Positions 51,862-60,232 of a stretch of 64,000 bases of DNA are shown piece by piece; within the stretch, counting starts at the first letter, position 1; every line of letters begins with the position of its first letter. This DNA is from Sphingobacteriales bacterium. Lineage in GTDB: Bacteria > Bacteroidota > Bacteroidia > Chitinophagales > Chitinophagaceae. Location of the stretch: NCBI GenBank assembly GCA_012270485.1, contig JAAXIF010000023.1:118848-182847 (forward strand), read 5' to 3'. The translations under genes and the position numbers were made by a program. Under the pieces are notes generated by a model. The model had not been told where the DNA came from. It did not search any database and saw only the letters and a program-made list of their open reading frames with translations.

Positions 51862-52212
51862 TTAAGACACAGTTCCTATTAATTCTTCCCAATATTCAGC
51901 AGCTCTTCTGGTATGCGGAATTACAATAGTGCCGCCTACAATATTCGCCACTGCAAATATCTCATACATTTCGTCTGTATTCACACCTAATTCATGACAT
52001 TTTCCCAAATGGTATTTAATGCAATCATCGCAACGCAATACCATACTGGCTACCAATCCTAACATCTCTTTGGTCTTTTTATCCAATGCCCCTTCATCAT
52101 ATGTATTGGTATCCAAATTCCATAGTCGCTTCATCACCAAATTATTCTTACTCAGAATCACCTCATTCATTTTCTCCCTGTAATCATTGAACTCTTGCAC
52201 CAGTTTACCCAT
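51862..52212 (-). CDS. Carboxymuconolactone decarboxylase/AhpD-like protein
   Basis: 116 residues. The redox CxxC with its following His is in RCDDCIKYHLGKCHELG, preceded by KTKEMLGLVASMVLRC; later NIVGGTIVIPHTRRAAEYWEEL. This is the CMD/AhpD fold, typically a peroxidase-linked thiol protein or small decarboxylase. It lies 53 bp upstream of korB on the same strand and may share its transcript. Confidence 0.9.
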   Translation of the reverse strand: MGKLVQEFNDYREKMNEVILSKNNLVMKRLWNLDTNTYDEGALDKKTKEMLGLVASMVLRCDDCIKYHLGKCHELGVNTDEMYEIFAVANIVGGTIVIPHTRRAAEYWEELIGTVS

Positions 52213-52288
52213 TTTTCATTGTTTTAGGCTGTAAAAGTACGAAAGCGCATGTCATTTATTTGTACTTTAAATCCCTCAAATCAACACC

Positions 52289-54439
52289 ATGAAGCATTTA
52301 TTTGTTTGGATCAGCCTTTGTCTGGTTCAATTTGTGATCGCTCAAAACGGCAGCGAGACCATCAAAGTAACCGATATGTTGAAGATTCAGCAGGTTGGAA
52401 ATGTAAATGTGAGCCCTGATGGCAGTAAAACACTGTTTACAGTTACCAGTATTGAACCCGATGGTGATACCAAATGGGAATACCGGTACATCAACAAACT
52501 CTATCTCCTTCAAAATGATGGATCGGGCAGCATCCGCCAGTTAACCAGTCAGCCTGCCGGACAGCCGGTTTGGAGTCCGGATAGCAAGCAACTACTTTTT
52601 GTAAGAGCTGCGGAGGGCAGACCCCAATTATTCCTTTTATCTATGGAAGGGGGTGAACCGATACAATTAACCAAATTCCGCTACGGCGTTGGTAATCCGA
52701 AATGGAGTCCGGATGGAAAAAAGATCCTTTTCTCTGCGAATATTCGACTAGAACAATTGGTGAATGATGAAGAACTCAATCCGGGTAAAAAACCTCCTGT
52801 TTGGTCATTGGAAAAACCAGGATTTCCCAATAATGAACACCTGCTCAATAGCAATGCAAAAGCAGACCCCGATGGTTCTACTGAAGAAATTAGGGCTTAC
52901 TTGAATTTGAATGCTACAGCACAAAAAGCCAAAGTATTCAATAAACTTAACTTTCAGCAAGAAGCCACCACCTCTCCTGAATTGGCTTTTAATCATTTCT
53001 TCATCATGGATGCCAGTCCGAATGCAGTTCCCAAAGCCATTACCCATGGATTCAATCGCTTTGGCAGTGCTGATTTTTCACCCGATGGGAAGCAATTGAT
53101 CCTAACCGGAAACGCTATATTAAATCAACATCCTGATCGAGAATTGGAAGGACATATTTACTTGTGTAATACAGATGGTGGTAATTTAAAAAAGATTTTG
53201 GGTGAAGACGGCAAGAATTACAATAATCCTGTGATATCCCCTTCAGGAAAATGGCTTGCTTTTCAATTTGGCAATACTTCTTTTGTGAGTATTCCTTCAC
53301 TGGCAATTATGCCGCTCAATGGCACTGCAAAGGATATCGTCATCATCCCCTTTGACAGAAACAAGGGTGGTATTACCTGGAGTAAAGATGAACAGTCATT
53401 ATATTTCACAGCCCAAAGTAATGGTGGTGCTCCATTGTATCGTGCAGATATAAAAAATCGTCAGGTAACTGCGCTCTGCTCTTTTGATGCCGGTATCAGC
53501 AGTTTTGATTTGCGTGGTAATCAGATCATATATACCAAAACACAGGTCAGCAATCCATCAGAACTCTACCGTGCTGATTTGAATATGAAGAATGAAGAGC
53601 GACTCACTGCTTTTAACCATGAATGGTTGCAACAGAAAAAACTCAGTTTCCCAGAAAAAGCATCTTTCGTGAATGAGAAAGGCATGACAGTAGAATATTG
53701 GGTTATGAAACCTACCAATTATGAACCCGGAGAAAAATATCCCACTATTCTGAATATTCATGGCGGTCCCTCTGCGATGTGGGGACCCGGTGAAAATTCC
53801 ATGTGGCATGAATTCCAATATTATGCTGCAAAAGGGTATGTGGTCATATATGGAAATCCGAGAGGTTCCGGTGGATATGGATTGGACTTTTTACGAGGAA
53901 ACATCAATGACTGGGGTGCCGGACCCACTTCTGATGTGTTGACTTATCTTGATAAGGCAGGTGCAGATGGTTTTATTGATACCAGTAGATTGGCAGTCAC
54001 CGGTGGTTCTTATGCCGGTTATTTAGTAGCATGGATCATTGCACATGATCAACGTTTCAAAGCGGCTTGTGCACAAAGAGGTGTATATGAACTAGGTACT
54101 TTCTTTGGTGAAGGCAATGCCTGGAGATTGGTTCCGAACTATTTTGGTGGCTATCCTTGGGAGGAAAAAGTAGTTCCGATTTTGAAAAGAGAATCACCGA
54201 TCAATTATGTAGATCAAATCAAGACTCCATTTATTATTTTTCATGGAGAGAATGATTTACGTACCGGTGTGATTCAAAGTGAAATGCTGTATAAAAGTTT
54301 AAAAGTACTCGGCAGAACGGTTGAATACGTTCGCCACCCCGGTGGAACCCATGAATTAACGAGAAGTGGTAATAACAGACAAAGAATTGATCAGATGTTG
54401 AGAACGATTGAATTCTTTGATCGATTTATCAAACATTAA
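52289..54439 (+). CDS. S9 family peptidase (prolyl oligopeptidase type), secreted
   Basis: 716 residues. Signal peptide MKHLFVWISLCLVQFVIA, a WD40-like propeller (repeats with SPDG: WSPDGKKILFSA, FSPDGKQLILTG) to about residue 440, then the hydrolase domain: the catalytic Ser in GGSYAGY, Asp in HGENDLRTG and His in GGTHELTRSG. Dipeptidyl or acylaminoacyl peptidase that degrades peptides in the periplasm or outside the cell. It converges on the amidase. Confidence 0.92.
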   Translation: MKHLFVWISLCLVQFVIAQNGSETIKVTDMLKIQQVGNVNVSPDGSKTLFTVTSIEPDGDTKWEYRYINKLYLLQNDGSGSIRQLTSQPAGQPVWSPDSKQLLFVRAAEGRPQLFLLSMEGGEPIQLTKFRYGVGNPKWSPDGKKILFSANIRLEQLVNDEELNPGKKPPVWSLEKPGFPNNEHLLNSNAKADPDGSTEEIRAYLNLNATAQKAKVFNKLNFQQEATTSPELAFNHFFIMDASPNAVPKAITHGFNRFGSADFSPDGKQLILTGNAILNQHPDRELEGHIYLCNTDGGNLKKILGEDGKNYNNPVISPSGKWLAFQFGNTSFVSIPSLAIMPLNGTAKDIVIIPFDRNKGGITWSKDEQSLYFTAQSNGGAPLYRADIKNRQVTALCSFDAGISSFDLRGNQIIYTKTQVSNPSELYRADLNMKNEERLTAFNHEWLQQKKLSFPEKASFVNEKGMTVEYWVMKPTNYEPGEKYPTILNIHGGPSAMWGPGENSMWHEFQYYAAKGYVVIYGNPRGSGGYGLDFLRGNINDWGAGPTSDVLTYLDKAGADGFIDTSRLAVTGGSYAGYLVAWIIAHDQRFKAACAQRGVYELGTFFGEGNAWRLVPNYFGGYPWEEKVVPILKRESPINYVDQIKTPFIIFHGENDLRTGVIQSEMLYKSLKVLGRTVEYVRHPGGTHELTRSGNNRQRIDQMLRTIEFFDRFIKH

Positions 54440-54450
54440 ATCTACTCTTA

Positions 54451-54517
54451 GCAAAACCTCTACGCTCTTTTTTCTTTGCGGTTAACGAACGCAACAAAGA
54501 TGACGCAGAGGTTTTGC
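54451..54517. repeat. Palindromic element GCAAAACCTCT...CTTTGCGG type
   Basis: Outer arms 54451-54461 and 54507-54517 (gcaaaacctct / agaggttttgc) are perfect. The interior contains ctttgcggttaac and cgcaacaaag words that also pair. It lies between two convergent genes and probably terminates both; its wording resembles other short intergenic repeats. Confidence 0.65.
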
Positions 54518-54524
54518 CATTCTA

Positions 54525-55694
54525 TTATTTTAATGTTTTCAACCAGTCCACCAATCCCAAATGAATTTTTTTCACCACATCATCATGAAATTTCGGAGTG
54601 ATGATTTTCTTTTCATCTGATTCATTACTTAAAAAAGCAATTTCTACCAACGCATTCGGAAAATTAGTAGGTGAATTAAGCGCGAAATTGAAACTTCCTA
54701 CATTACCGAATTCATTGAGTTTTAATTCAAGCATTCGTTTTAATATAGTATTGGTAAGTGGTCTGAATCCGATATGTTTATAATAAGTACTGGCTCCACT
54801 TACATTGTTATTGGAACTGGAGTTCAGATGTAGACTGATTAATACATCCGGATTTTGTTCTTGCAACCAAAGAATACGGTCTTTATTATCGAATGTGGTA
54901 TCATTGGTTCGGGTCATGATAATCTGCTTCACCCCTTTTGTTTTCAGGTATTTCTGAAGTGCTTTTGCAAAACGAAGGGTATATACTTTCTCGGATGCTT
55001 TTGCTTTGATTCCCGTGGCTCCGGTATTGGTTCCACCATGTCCGGCATCAATGGCTATTTTTAATTTCCGAATATCGAGAAGGGAAGGTTGTCTTTTAAC
55101 TTTTACCATCAATGCTCTTCCATTGTATGCAATGCTATACCCCCAATGTTGTTTGTGTTGCAATTCAATGGTGAGTCGGAATACATCATCTTCTATTTGA
55201 TGATAGTAAACATTTTTCACTTCTTTTAATGATTTCAACTGTGTGATCCAGTTTGTATTACTCTGTATCCCATAAATGTCTACCACAATTTTAGACGGAT
55301 TGATTTCCATCCAACTTTTATACGGAAGTTTTTCTTCCATGATCAGACTGATATAGTCATAAGCTGAATCACCCTTGGCACTGATAGATCCGGTAACATA
55401 CCAAGGTTTTAATTTATTCAGACTGTCGGTCTTTACATACTGTTGCTCAATATATGCCTGATGAAATTTTGACAACTGAACTAAGTACATGCCTTTCACA
55501 GTATCCACCACACGTAAAGCAATATTTGAATCGATATAGCCCATTTTAGCGCCACCCAAGCGGTCTTCACCTAAACCATAGGCCAATGCAGGCAGCTTTC
55601 CGGTAGACCTTCCGATCCAAGGTTCATACAAACGCGTTTGTGTCATTCCTTGCAAACAAACAATCATTAAAAGCAATAAAAGAGAATGTTTCAT
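54525..55694 (-). CDS. N-acetylmuramoyl-L-alanine amidase, secreted
   Basis: 389 residues with a signal peptide (MKHSLLLLLMIVCLQG). An SH3-like/AMIN-type N-terminal half is followed by the Amidase_3 zinc domain: H in AIDAGHGGTNTGATG, Glu in KASEKVYTLRFA, His in LISLHLNSSSN and Glu in LVEIAFLSNESDE. It cleaves the lactyl-amide bond between MurNAc and the peptide, at septum or cell-wall turnover. Preceded by the acyl-CoA dehydrogenase terminator. Confidence 0.93.
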   Translation of the reverse strand: MKHSLLLLLMIVCLQGMTQTRLYEPWIGRSTGKLPALAYGLGEDRLGGAKMGYIDSNIALRVVDTVKGMYLVQLSKFHQAYIEQQYVKTDSLNKLKPWYVTGSISAKGDSAYDYISLIMEEKLPYKSWMEINPSKIVVDIYGIQSNTNWITQLKSLKEVKNVYYHQIEDDVFRLTIELQHKQHWGYSIAYNGRALMVKVKRQPSLLDIRKLKIAIDAGHGGTNTGATGIKAKASEKVYTLRFAKALQKYLKTKGVKQIIMTRTNDTTFDNKDRILWLQEQNPDVLISLHLNSSSNNNVSGASTYYKHIGFRPLTNTILKRMLELKLNEFGNVGSFNFALNSPTNFPNALVEIAFLSNESDEKKIITPKFHDDVVKKIHLGLVDWLKTLK

Positions 55695-55723
55695 TGGATC
55701 AAGTTAATATAAATCCAAACAAA

Positions 55724-55755
55724 AAGGCCTCACTGCTTTTGAACAGTGAGACCTT
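55724..55755 (-). terminator. Intrinsic terminator of the acyl-CoA dehydrogenase transcript
   Basis: Twelve-position stem with one mismatch (aaggcctcactg / cagtgagacctt), 8-nt loop, T run on the minus strand. Located 80 bp after the dehydrogenase stop. Confidence 0.8.
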
Positions 55756-55836
55756 TGTTTGAGCAAGCAACCGTAAAACAAAAACCAAATATGTAAAATC
55801 TTTGTGAAAAACGGTAATTTTTTGCCAATTTTTTTC

Positions 55837-57627
55837 TTAGAAGTGATACCCATTATCTGCCACCAGCTTTTCACATATCCTACGGCGGGCATCCTTGGTA
55901 TTAAAGGGTTCTACCTTGGTGAAACGCTTTAAGCCAATATGCATCATTTTTAATTCATCTCCATCTGCAAAACTATTCAAGGCATCTTTTCCTGATTTGT
56001 TGATACGATCTGCCGCATCATACAGGTAAGTGCGCATGATATCTGCCTGCAATTTAACTGCAGCTTCCCCTTTTTGCTCAGCGAGTTTCATCACACGTAA
56101 TAAAGCACTTTCAGCATTGTAGGTTTCTATCGCCATATCAGCAATATTCATCAATACTTCCTGTTCTTTTTCCAGTTGCATCATCAGCTTTTGTACAGCT
56201 GCTCCAGCTACCATCAGAATGGCTTTTTTGAAGTTGGCAATGTATTTCAGCTCTTTTGCAAACGCACCTTCTTCTTCTGCCCCAAAGTCAGGAATACTCA
56301 TCAGTTCTTTCTGAACAGCCATGGCCGGACCCATTAAATCTAGCTTACCTTTCATGGCACGCTTCAGTACCATATCTACTGTTAATAAACGATTGATCTC
56401 ATTGGTCCCTTCGTAAATGCGGTTGATACGACTATCACGATAAGCTTTTGAGATCATGTATTCGTCACTAAAACCATTACCCCCGTGTATTTGAACACCT
56501 TCATCCACTACATAATCCAATACTTCACTTCCGTACACTTTCAACATCGCACATTCAATAGCATATTCTTCAGCAGCCCCAAGTAATGCTTCAGCAAAGC
56601 TCTTACCGCTGTTCATCAGTTCATGTTCTTTATCATCAATCCATTTAGAAGCACGATACAAGGCACTTTCACACACCCACATACGAATGGCCATTTCAGC
56701 CATTTTATGTTTGATCGCACCAAACTTCGCGATGGGTAATTTAAACTGTTCACGTGTGATAGCATATTGAATAGATGTGGTAGCCGCACGCTTAGATCCA
56801 CCCAAAGCAGCTGCACAAAGTTTTAATCTACCAATATTTAAAATATTAAAAGCAATCACATGGCCTCTGCCAATTTCACCTAGAACATTTTCAACCGGCA
56901 CTTTACAATCCTGAAAATACAATTGCACAGTAGAAGATCCTTTGATACCCATTTTATGTTCTTCAGGCCCTTGCGTGAACCCCTCAAAGCCTCGCTCTAC
57001 AATGAATCCAGTGAACTTATCTCCATCGATCTTGGCGAAAACAGTATATACGTCTGCAAAACCACCATTGGTGATCCAGCATTTTTGTCCGTTCAGGATA
57101 TAGTATTTACCATCATCACTCAACTTGGCTGTTGTCTTAGCACCAAGTGCATCGCTACCGCTATTGGGTTCTGTTAAACCATAAGCTCCTTTCCACTCAC
57201 CACTGGCAAGTTTGGGAATATATTTTTGTTTCTGCTCTTCTGTACCGAAATATAAGATCGGTAATGAACCAATACCGGTATGTGCCGCAACTGCCACAGA
57301 AAAAGAATGTCCGCCACCCAGTCCTTCATTTACAATGGTAGACGTAATAAAATCTTTTCCCAATCCACCATATTGTTCCGGAAAGGAAGTAGAGAGTAAT
57401 CCTTGCTCGCCTGCTTTTTCCAATAGAGAAGGCATTAAGCCCGTCTCGAGTTTATCAATTCTTTCCACGATAGGAAGCACTTCAGCATCGAGAAACTGAG
57501 TACACATATCCATGACCATGCGTTGCTCTTCATTGAAATCCTCCGGTATGAAGGTTTCGAAGTGATTGCTCTCTTTAATGAGCCACTCACCACCCAACAG
57601 GGCTTTCGATTGTTTTGTTGTTTCCAT
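55837..57627 (-). CDS. Acyl-CoA dehydrogenase, long form with C-terminal extension
   Basis: 596 residues (versus ~380 in the short form). FAD/substrate blocks: YGLTEPNSGSDALGAKTTA, NGQKCWITNGGFADVYTVFAK and MGIKGSSTVQLYF. QIHGGNGFSDEYMISKAYRDSRINRIYEGTNEINRL holds the Glu of YEGT that acts as the catalytic base. The C-terminal ~170 residues resemble the second helical domain of VLCAD-type enzymes. FAD-dependent alpha,beta-oxidation of acyl-CoA. MarR gene is 58 bp upstream. Confidence 0.93.
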   Translation of the reverse strand: METTKQSKALLGGEWLIKESNHFETFIPEDFNEEQRMVMDMCTQFLDAEVLPIVERIDKLETGLMPSLLEKAGEQGLLSTSFPEQYGGLGKDFITSTIVNEGLGGGHSFSVAVAAHTGIGSLPILYFGTEEQKQKYIPKLASGEWKGAYGLTEPNSGSDALGAKTTAKLSDDGKYYILNGQKCWITNGGFADVYTVFAKIDGDKFTGFIVERGFEGFTQGPEEHKMGIKGSSTVQLYFQDCKVPVENVLGEIGRGHVIAFNILNIGRLKLCAAALGGSKRAATTSIQYAITREQFKLPIAKFGAIKHKMAEMAIRMWVCESALYRASKWIDDKEHELMNSGKSFAEALLGAAEEYAIECAMLKVYGSEVLDYVVDEGVQIHGGNGFSDEYMISKAYRDSRINRIYEGTNEINRLLTVDMVLKRAMKGKLDLMGPAMAVQKELMSIPDFGAEEEGAFAKELKYIANFKKAILMVAGAAVQKLMMQLEKEQEVLMNIADMAIETYNAESALLRVMKLAEQKGEAAVKLQADIMRTYLYDAADRINKSGKDALNSFADGDELKMMHIGLKRFTKVEPFNTKDARRRICEKLVADNGYHF

Positions 57628-57653
57628 GGGAAGACAGTTTTAATTTATTATTG

Positions 57654-57687
57654 AGTCCATGGTCTATGGTCCATGGACCATGGACTA
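57654..57687. repeat. CCATGGACC palindromic stutter repeat
   Basis: A near-perfect palindrome centred on TCCATGGA, extending as agtccatggtctatgg and its complement (~34 bp). Same vocabulary as 41803-41938. It lies between the acyl-CoA dehydrogenase and MarR genes, just upstream of the former and downstream of the MarR stop. Confidence 0.8.
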
Positions 57688-58125
57688 TGTAAGATTATCA
57701 TACACCCTTTGAAACACAGACTTCACCGTTTCAATTTCCTCTTTATTCACACCTATCAATGCCTCATTCATGGTTTGATTGGCGAGATCAATCGTGATGT
57801 CTTGTAATGCTTTGGCAGCATCCGTTAAGCAAACCAGATTGATTCTTCTGTCTTCTTTCGATGCGGTTCTTTTTACCAGCTTTTGTTTCTCCAGGTTATC
57901 AATCAGTCTGGTGATACTGGGTTTATCACGAAAAGTTCGGTTACACAATTCCTGCTGACTCAAACAATCTTCTTTCCATAAGTGATACAATACACTCCAT
58001 TGTTCGATTGTGATCTCCAGTCCTGCCTGTCTAAAATTCTTTTGTAATCTTCTGGCAACAGCTGTAGAAGCCATCCCATTGATTACACTGTATAATTCCC
58101 CTCTTTTAAATTGGTTGTTTGGCAT
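57685..58125 (-). CDS. MarR family transcriptional regulator
   Basis: 146 residues from the ATG at 58125 (MPNNQFKRGELYSVING); the open frame continues upstream across the promoter and is not real. The winged helix includes ITIEQWSVLYHLWKEDCLSQQELCNRTFRDKPSITRLIDNLEKQKLVKRTASKEDRRINLVCLT. It probably represses its own gene and the downstream acyl-CoA dehydrogenase in response to a fatty acid or CoA ester. A palindromic site precedes the start. Confidence 0.9.
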   Translation of the reverse strand: MPNNQFKRGELYSVINGMASTAVARRLQKNFRQAGLEITIEQWSVLYHLWKEDCLSQQELCNRTFRDKPSITRLIDNLEKQKLVKRTASKEDRRINLVCLTDAAKALQDITIDLANQTMNEALIGVNKEEIETVKSVFQRVYDNLT

Positions 58126-58130
58126 ATAGT

Positions 58131-58144
58131 TAGTTATGCAACTA
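58131..58144. promoter_or_regulatory. Candidate MarR operator
   Basis: TAGTTATGCAACTA: arms TAGTT/AACTA around ATGC, 6 bp upstream of the marR start codon. MarR-family sites often have the TTGC-N-GCAA or TAGTTG form. It is placed to block marR itself. Confidence 0.5.
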
Positions 58145-58203
58145 TTTTCAAAGTAAATTCGTTTCTTTGATATTGCCAAGAATAAAACCTTAAAATTCCA
58201 TTG

Positions 58204-59007
58204 GTGACATCGCATTTTATCAGCTACCGCCAATCGCAGATTCATTACCATCGTTTTGGGTCCGGATCTAGCTATATCTGCTGTTTTCATGGGTATGGGG
58301 AGGATGGCAGTAAATTCGAGCTTTTTGAAAGGGAATTAGGTGCTTCATACACCTTGATTTCCATTGATTTACCTTTCCATGGACAAACGGTCTGGAATGA
58401 AGGGCTGTTGCTGAAACCTGCCGAATTACTCGAGATCATCAACAACATTATTCCCAAAGAAAAACCCATTGTACTCATGGGATACAGCATGGGTGGTAGG
58501 GTGTGCTTACAATTACTAGCTTCCTTTCCCGATCGATTTCATCAACTGGTATTGATGGCACCGGATGGATTACATAAAAACCCTTGGCAAAAACTAGCGA
58601 CACAAACATGGATCGGGAATCGGTTATTTGCTTTCTCCATGTGTTATCCCGGGTGGATGTTTGTATTGATGCGTTTAGCAGGCTCGCTGGGTTTGTTCAA
58701 TAAAAGTATCATTCGTTTTGTGCATCATTATTTGGATCATGAGCAGAAAAGAAAAATATTATACCAACGATGGACCACCATGCGCTTGTTCCGTCCATCA
58801 TTCGCAGGTCTGAAAAAAATAATCAGTGATCATAAAATACCTGTTCGTCTCATTTTTGGCAAGTATGATCGTGTAATACTGGCTAGCCATGGATATCGTT
58901 TGCAAAAAGGAATTGATAGGTGGGTAAGTGTTACCGAATTATCAGCAGGGCATCATTTGTTACAAGAAAAGTATAAGAATGATCTATTGAAAGCTTCACA
59001 ACTATAA
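58204..59007 (+). CDS. Alpha/beta hydrolase
   Basis: 267 residues from the GTG at 58204 (MTSHFISYRQSQ); a TTG one codon earlier is also in frame. Alpha/beta fold: oxyanion HGYGEDG, nucleophile in GYSMGG, acid in FGKYDR and His in GHHLL. Resembles hydrolases of lipids, esters or MenH-type C-C bonds. Divergent from marR; no further clue to its substrate. Confidence 0.88.
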   Translation: MTSHFISYRQSQIHYHRFGSGSSYICCFHGYGEDGSKFELFERELGASYTLISIDLPFHGQTVWNEGLLLKPAELLEIINNIIPKEKPIVLMGYSMGGRVCLQLLASFPDRFHQLVLMAPDGLHKNPWQKLATQTWIGNRLFAFSMCYPGWMFVLMRLAGSLGLFNKSIIRFVHHYLDHEQKRKILYQRWTTMRLFRPSFAGLKKIISDHKIPVRLIFGKYDRVILASHGYRLQKGIDRWVSVTELSAGHHLLQEKYKNDLLKASQL

Positions 59008-59080
59008 AACCTGAGTGAAGTTGCAAATACTTACCAACAGCAAGTGCCCATAGTTCCATTTATTTAAGTTTCTTTGTTCT

Positions 59081-60229
59081 ATGTATTTGGCTGCACTTCT
59101 ATTGATCTCCATTTTGCTATTGGCTTATTGCATGCTGATTGTGCAATACAGAAAATGGTTTTCGAGATTGCAAATCTTTGAGCCTCCAAAAAATAGTAGT
59201 CTCATTACTTCATTTTCGGTGATCATTCCTGCTAGAAATGAGGCAGCAGGTATCGGTACTTGCTTGAAAAGTATTCTTCAACAATCTTATCCGAAAGCAT
59301 TGTTCGATGTCATTGTAGTGAATGATCATTCTACTGATGCCACGGTTGAAATTGTTCAAGCGTTACAACAAACGCATGACAATCTGTATTTGATCAATCT
59401 TGCGGAACATGTAGATGCATCTTCCATCAATGCTTATAAAAAGAAAGCCATAGAATTGGCCATCAGTAAAAGTAAAACTGATTGGATCATTACCACAGAT
59501 GCTGATTGTGAAATCCCTGAAAGATGGCTGGAATTGTATGATGCATACATACAAACAAATGATGCAGTATTCGTGGCAGGTCCGGTGATGTTCACCCATC
59601 AATCAGGTGTATTATCGCTTTTTCAGTTACTGGATTTTTTGAGTTTACAAGGTATTACTGCCGCTGCTGTATCGGCCGGATATCATACCATGTGTAATGG
59701 TGCTAATCTGGCTTATAAAAAAACAGTTTTTTATGAAGTTGGACAATTCAAAGGCATCGATCAAGTAGCTAGTGGTGATGATATGTTATTGATGTATAAG
59801 ATCAAACAACAGTATCCAACACAATTGGGTTATTTGTTTCATCCGGCAGCCATCGTAGCCACTGCTCCTATGCATAGCTGGAAGGATTTTCTCAACCAGC
59901 GAATACGTTGGGCGAGTAAGGCGGATCGGTATGATGACAAATCGGTATTCCGAATACTTGCGTTGGTATATGCTGTCAATTTGGGTTTATTGGTATTACT
60001 ACCGATCAATCTTTTCGTTGCAGGAGAAATTGCCCATTGGCTCACATTCATGCTGATCAAAACAACAGTTGAATTGTATTTCTTATGGTCGGTCAGCAAG
60101 TTTTATCAACACCGTGTTGCCTTATTGTATTTCCCATTGATGCAGCCTTTACATCTTTTGTATACGGTGATTGCAGGCTGGCTGGGTAAATTTGGTTCTT
60201 ATCAGTGGAAGGGAAGATCGGTAAAATAA
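59081..60229 (+). CDS. Membrane glycosyltransferase, family 2
   Basis: 382 residues. An N-terminal membrane helix (about 2-20) and three at the C-terminus (about 290-315, 323-345 and 350-370). GT2 motifs: SVIIPARNEAAGIGTCLKSIL, VVNDHSTDATV, the metal-binding DAD in IITTDADCEIP, GDDML and the QRIRW sequence in FLNQRIRWASK. Processive or flippase-coupled polysaccharide synthesis. It ends 3 bp before the convergent O-antigen ligase gene. Confidence 0.9.
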   Translation: MYLAALLLISILLLAYCMLIVQYRKWFSRLQIFEPPKNSSLITSFSVIIPARNEAAGIGTCLKSILQQSYPKALFDVIVVNDHSTDATVEIVQALQQTHDNLYLINLAEHVDASSINAYKKKAIELAISKSKTDWIITTDADCEIPERWLELYDAYIQTNDAVFVAGPVMFTHQSGVLSLFQLLDFLSLQGITAAAVSAGYHTMCNGANLAYKKTVFYEVGQFKGIDQVASGDDMLLMYKIKQQYPTQLGYLFHPAAIVATAPMHSWKDFLNQRIRWASKADRYDDKSVFRILALVYAVNLGLLVLLPINLFVAGEIAHWLTFMLIKTTVELYFLWSVSKFYQHRVALLYFPLMQPLHLLYTVIAGWLGKFGSYQWKGRSVK

Positions 60230-60232
60230 AGA

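Noticed and set aside
55704..55892. 62-aa minus-strand ORF downstream of the acyl-CoA dehydrogenase
   Set aside because: Overlaps the end of that gene in another frame and covers its terminator; no recognisable motif.
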